Assembly: GCA_963788145.1 (NCBI GenBank)
Contig: CAWBFQ010000002.1
Coordinates: 62,001-126,000 of the forward strand
Source: UTCFX2 sp963788145
Lineage (GTDB): Bacteria; Chloroflexota; Anaerolineae; Anaerolineales; UBA4823
Length of the DNA stretch: 64,000 bases
Direction: 5' to 3'
The notes under the pieces were generated by a model. That model saw nothing but the letters and a program-made list of their open reading frames with translations, did not search any database and was not told the DNA's origin. The position numbers and the translations under genes are program-made. Shown here in pieces: positions 63,122-64,000 of the stretch (its first letter is position 1; every line of letters begins with the position of its first letter).

Positions 63122-64000
63122 TCAGTTTATCCGTAATTGCGTCCCGCAAGCCCGGCAAAAACGGTCACCCGACGAAGCGCGCTTACCACATTGGTGACAG
63201 TAAATATTCCGCTCTTGTCCATCATCGTTCAGGGCTTGAGAAGTCGCACTTCTTCGATTGCGGTGTTCCTTCTTGGTTTGACCTTTTCGACGTCCAGATT
63301 GCCAATACCAAACCCCGCCTCCGATAATCAATGCCAAACCCAGAAACCCCAAAACCCAGGGGAGGATCGAAGTCATGCTGGCCATTCCGGAGTTAGAGCC
63401 ATCGAGTGGTGCGCTCGGCTCGACTGTCAAATTATTGAAGCTCAATTCATCCGTCTCTTTTTGGTATTCGACTGAAATCTCGAATGTCTGACCTTTGGAT
63501 AATGGGCCAATGTTCATTTGGTAATATGTAAGTCCATCAGTTCCCTGCCGAGCAGATACCATCCCTGGCTTAATTTGAACCTCGCTGGCATCAATGGGTC
63601 TCTGAACTTCAACGCTGAAGGCATCTACCGCGTAATCCCCCGGCCATGTATATTGAAAGCTCCGTTGATTACCATCGATATGCAACCCTGGATCGTAATA
63701 TTCCAATTGGATTTCCGGGGCAGTCGCTTGAAAAACAACTCGGGTCCAACTCGCATCTGGTTCTTGCTCGAACGGGACTGAAATCAACGCGCCTCCGGGT
63801 TGCTGAACAGCCACTGCATGTGGCGCACCCGAACCAGCGGGAATACGCACGCTCATCTGATAAGGTAGGGAGACCTGTGGCGAAAGCGTGATGTGATAAA
63901 TTACTAGCGTTGCAGGACGATCAAACTCTGGCCAGAGATCTATGGAAACTGCCGCGAGCGGCGATTCGCTCTGAGCGAGCGCGTTGAATGGAAACAACAA
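63122..64000 (-). CDS. membrane protein with beta domain and C-terminal zinc ribbon (5' end outside window)
   Basis: The coding frame is open to the window edge, where the residues (LFPFNALAQS) look like the end of a signal peptide, so the start lies beyond position 64000. A beta-rich extracytoplasmic domain follows (about residues 15-200), then one membrane helix (ILPWVLGFLGLALIIGGGVWYW), a basic stretch and a zinc ribbon (CHQCGKRASSGDRFCRACG) at the end. The beta part resembles the C-terminal beta domain of the ccm-operon cytochrome at 51795-53780 in pattern and in the following membrane helix, suggesting a shared membrane-anchored module. Function unknown. Confidence 0.75.
   Translation of the reverse strand: MLFPFNALAQSESPLAAVSIDLWPEFDRPATLVIYHITLSPQVSLPYQMSVRIPAGSGAPHAVAVQQPGGALISVPFEQEPDASWTRVVFQATAPEIQLEYYDPGLHIDGNQRSFQYTWPGDYAVDAFSVEVQRPIDASEVQIKPGMVSARQGTDGLTYYQMNIGPLSKGQTFEISVEYQKETDELSFNNLTVEPSAPLDGSNSGMASMTSILPWVLGFLGLALIIGGGVWYWQSGRRKGQTKKEHRNRRSATSQALNDDGQERNIYCHQCGKRASSGDRFCRACGTQLRIN

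Noticed and set aside
1..64000. CRISPR array, prophage, insertion sequence or integrase
   Set aside because: No regularly spaced repeats, transposase, integrase or phage structural genes were seen on either strand.

Overview
The window looks like a chromosomal segment of a free-living, mostly anaerobic bacterium of the Chloroflexota, probably Anaerolineae-like. This placement is inferred from protein style and gene content; no marker gene was compared. Supporting signs are zinc-ribbon/TM/LysM proteins with Thr/Pro linkers, a fused gamma-alpha 2-oxoacid:ferredoxin oxidoreductase, a Ccm system with a Cys-type CcmE, and type 2 IPP isomerase. No phage, transposon, CRISPR array or plasmid gene was seen.

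Layout. 1-7.4 kb (+): PNPase (5' end outside), ATP-type PEP carboxykinase, thioredoxin reductase, malate dehydrogenase and a mitochondrial-type citrate synthase. 7.4-14.8 kb: a zinc-ribbon/LysM envelope protein, HemW, a polyprenyl diphosphate synthase with type 2 IPP isomerase, acyl carrier protein, succinyl-CoA ligase (sucCD) and tRNA-Gln(CUG). 14.8-19.8 kb: metal homeostasis, with a DtxR-family regulator divergent from feoABC and a Zn/Mn-type ABC transporter. 20.1-26.4 kb: GlnRS, a secreted M6 metallopeptidase and GluRS. 26.5-34.2 kb (-): cell shape and division, mreBCD-mrdA then minCDE-rodA. 34.4-38.1 kb (-): 2-oxoacid:ferredoxin oxidoreductase with a GntR regulator. 38.1-45.3 kb (-): one long probable operon, iscX-nuoB-nuoCD-nuoI-mrp-ricT-PIG-L deacetylase-metal/cobalamin-binding-like protein, divergent from a SufR-like regulator. 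46.1-49.3 kb (+): tandem paralogous lipoproteins, a Nudix hydrolase and a small membrane protein. 49.4-58.1 kb (-): a complete cytochrome c maturation operon ccmE-F-H-G-I-(cytochrome c)-A-B-C-D. 58.2-63.1 kb: a NarL-type two-component system divergent from a decaheme lipoprotein. 63.1-64 kb: the 3' part of a TM/zinc-ribbon protein.

How the genes fit together. Citrate synthase, malate dehydrogenase, SucCD and the ferredoxin-dependent oxidoreductase supply much of a TCA cycle, and PEPCK links it to gluconeogenesis. Ferredoxin would be the electron currency. Iron import (Feo), Fe-S handling (IscX, Mrp, RicT, SufR-like regulator) and Fe-S enzymes (NuoB, NuoI, oxidoreductase) form one theme. Haem attachment (Ccm), a diheme cytochrome and the decaheme lipoprotein under a two-component system form a second, suggesting electron transfer at or outside the cell surface.

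Caveat. At least nine genes, several of them housekeeping (pnp, pckA, trxB, hemW), are split by one- or two-base shifts while both halves stay well conserved. I treat these as probable sequence errors and annotate each as one CDS with the shift located.
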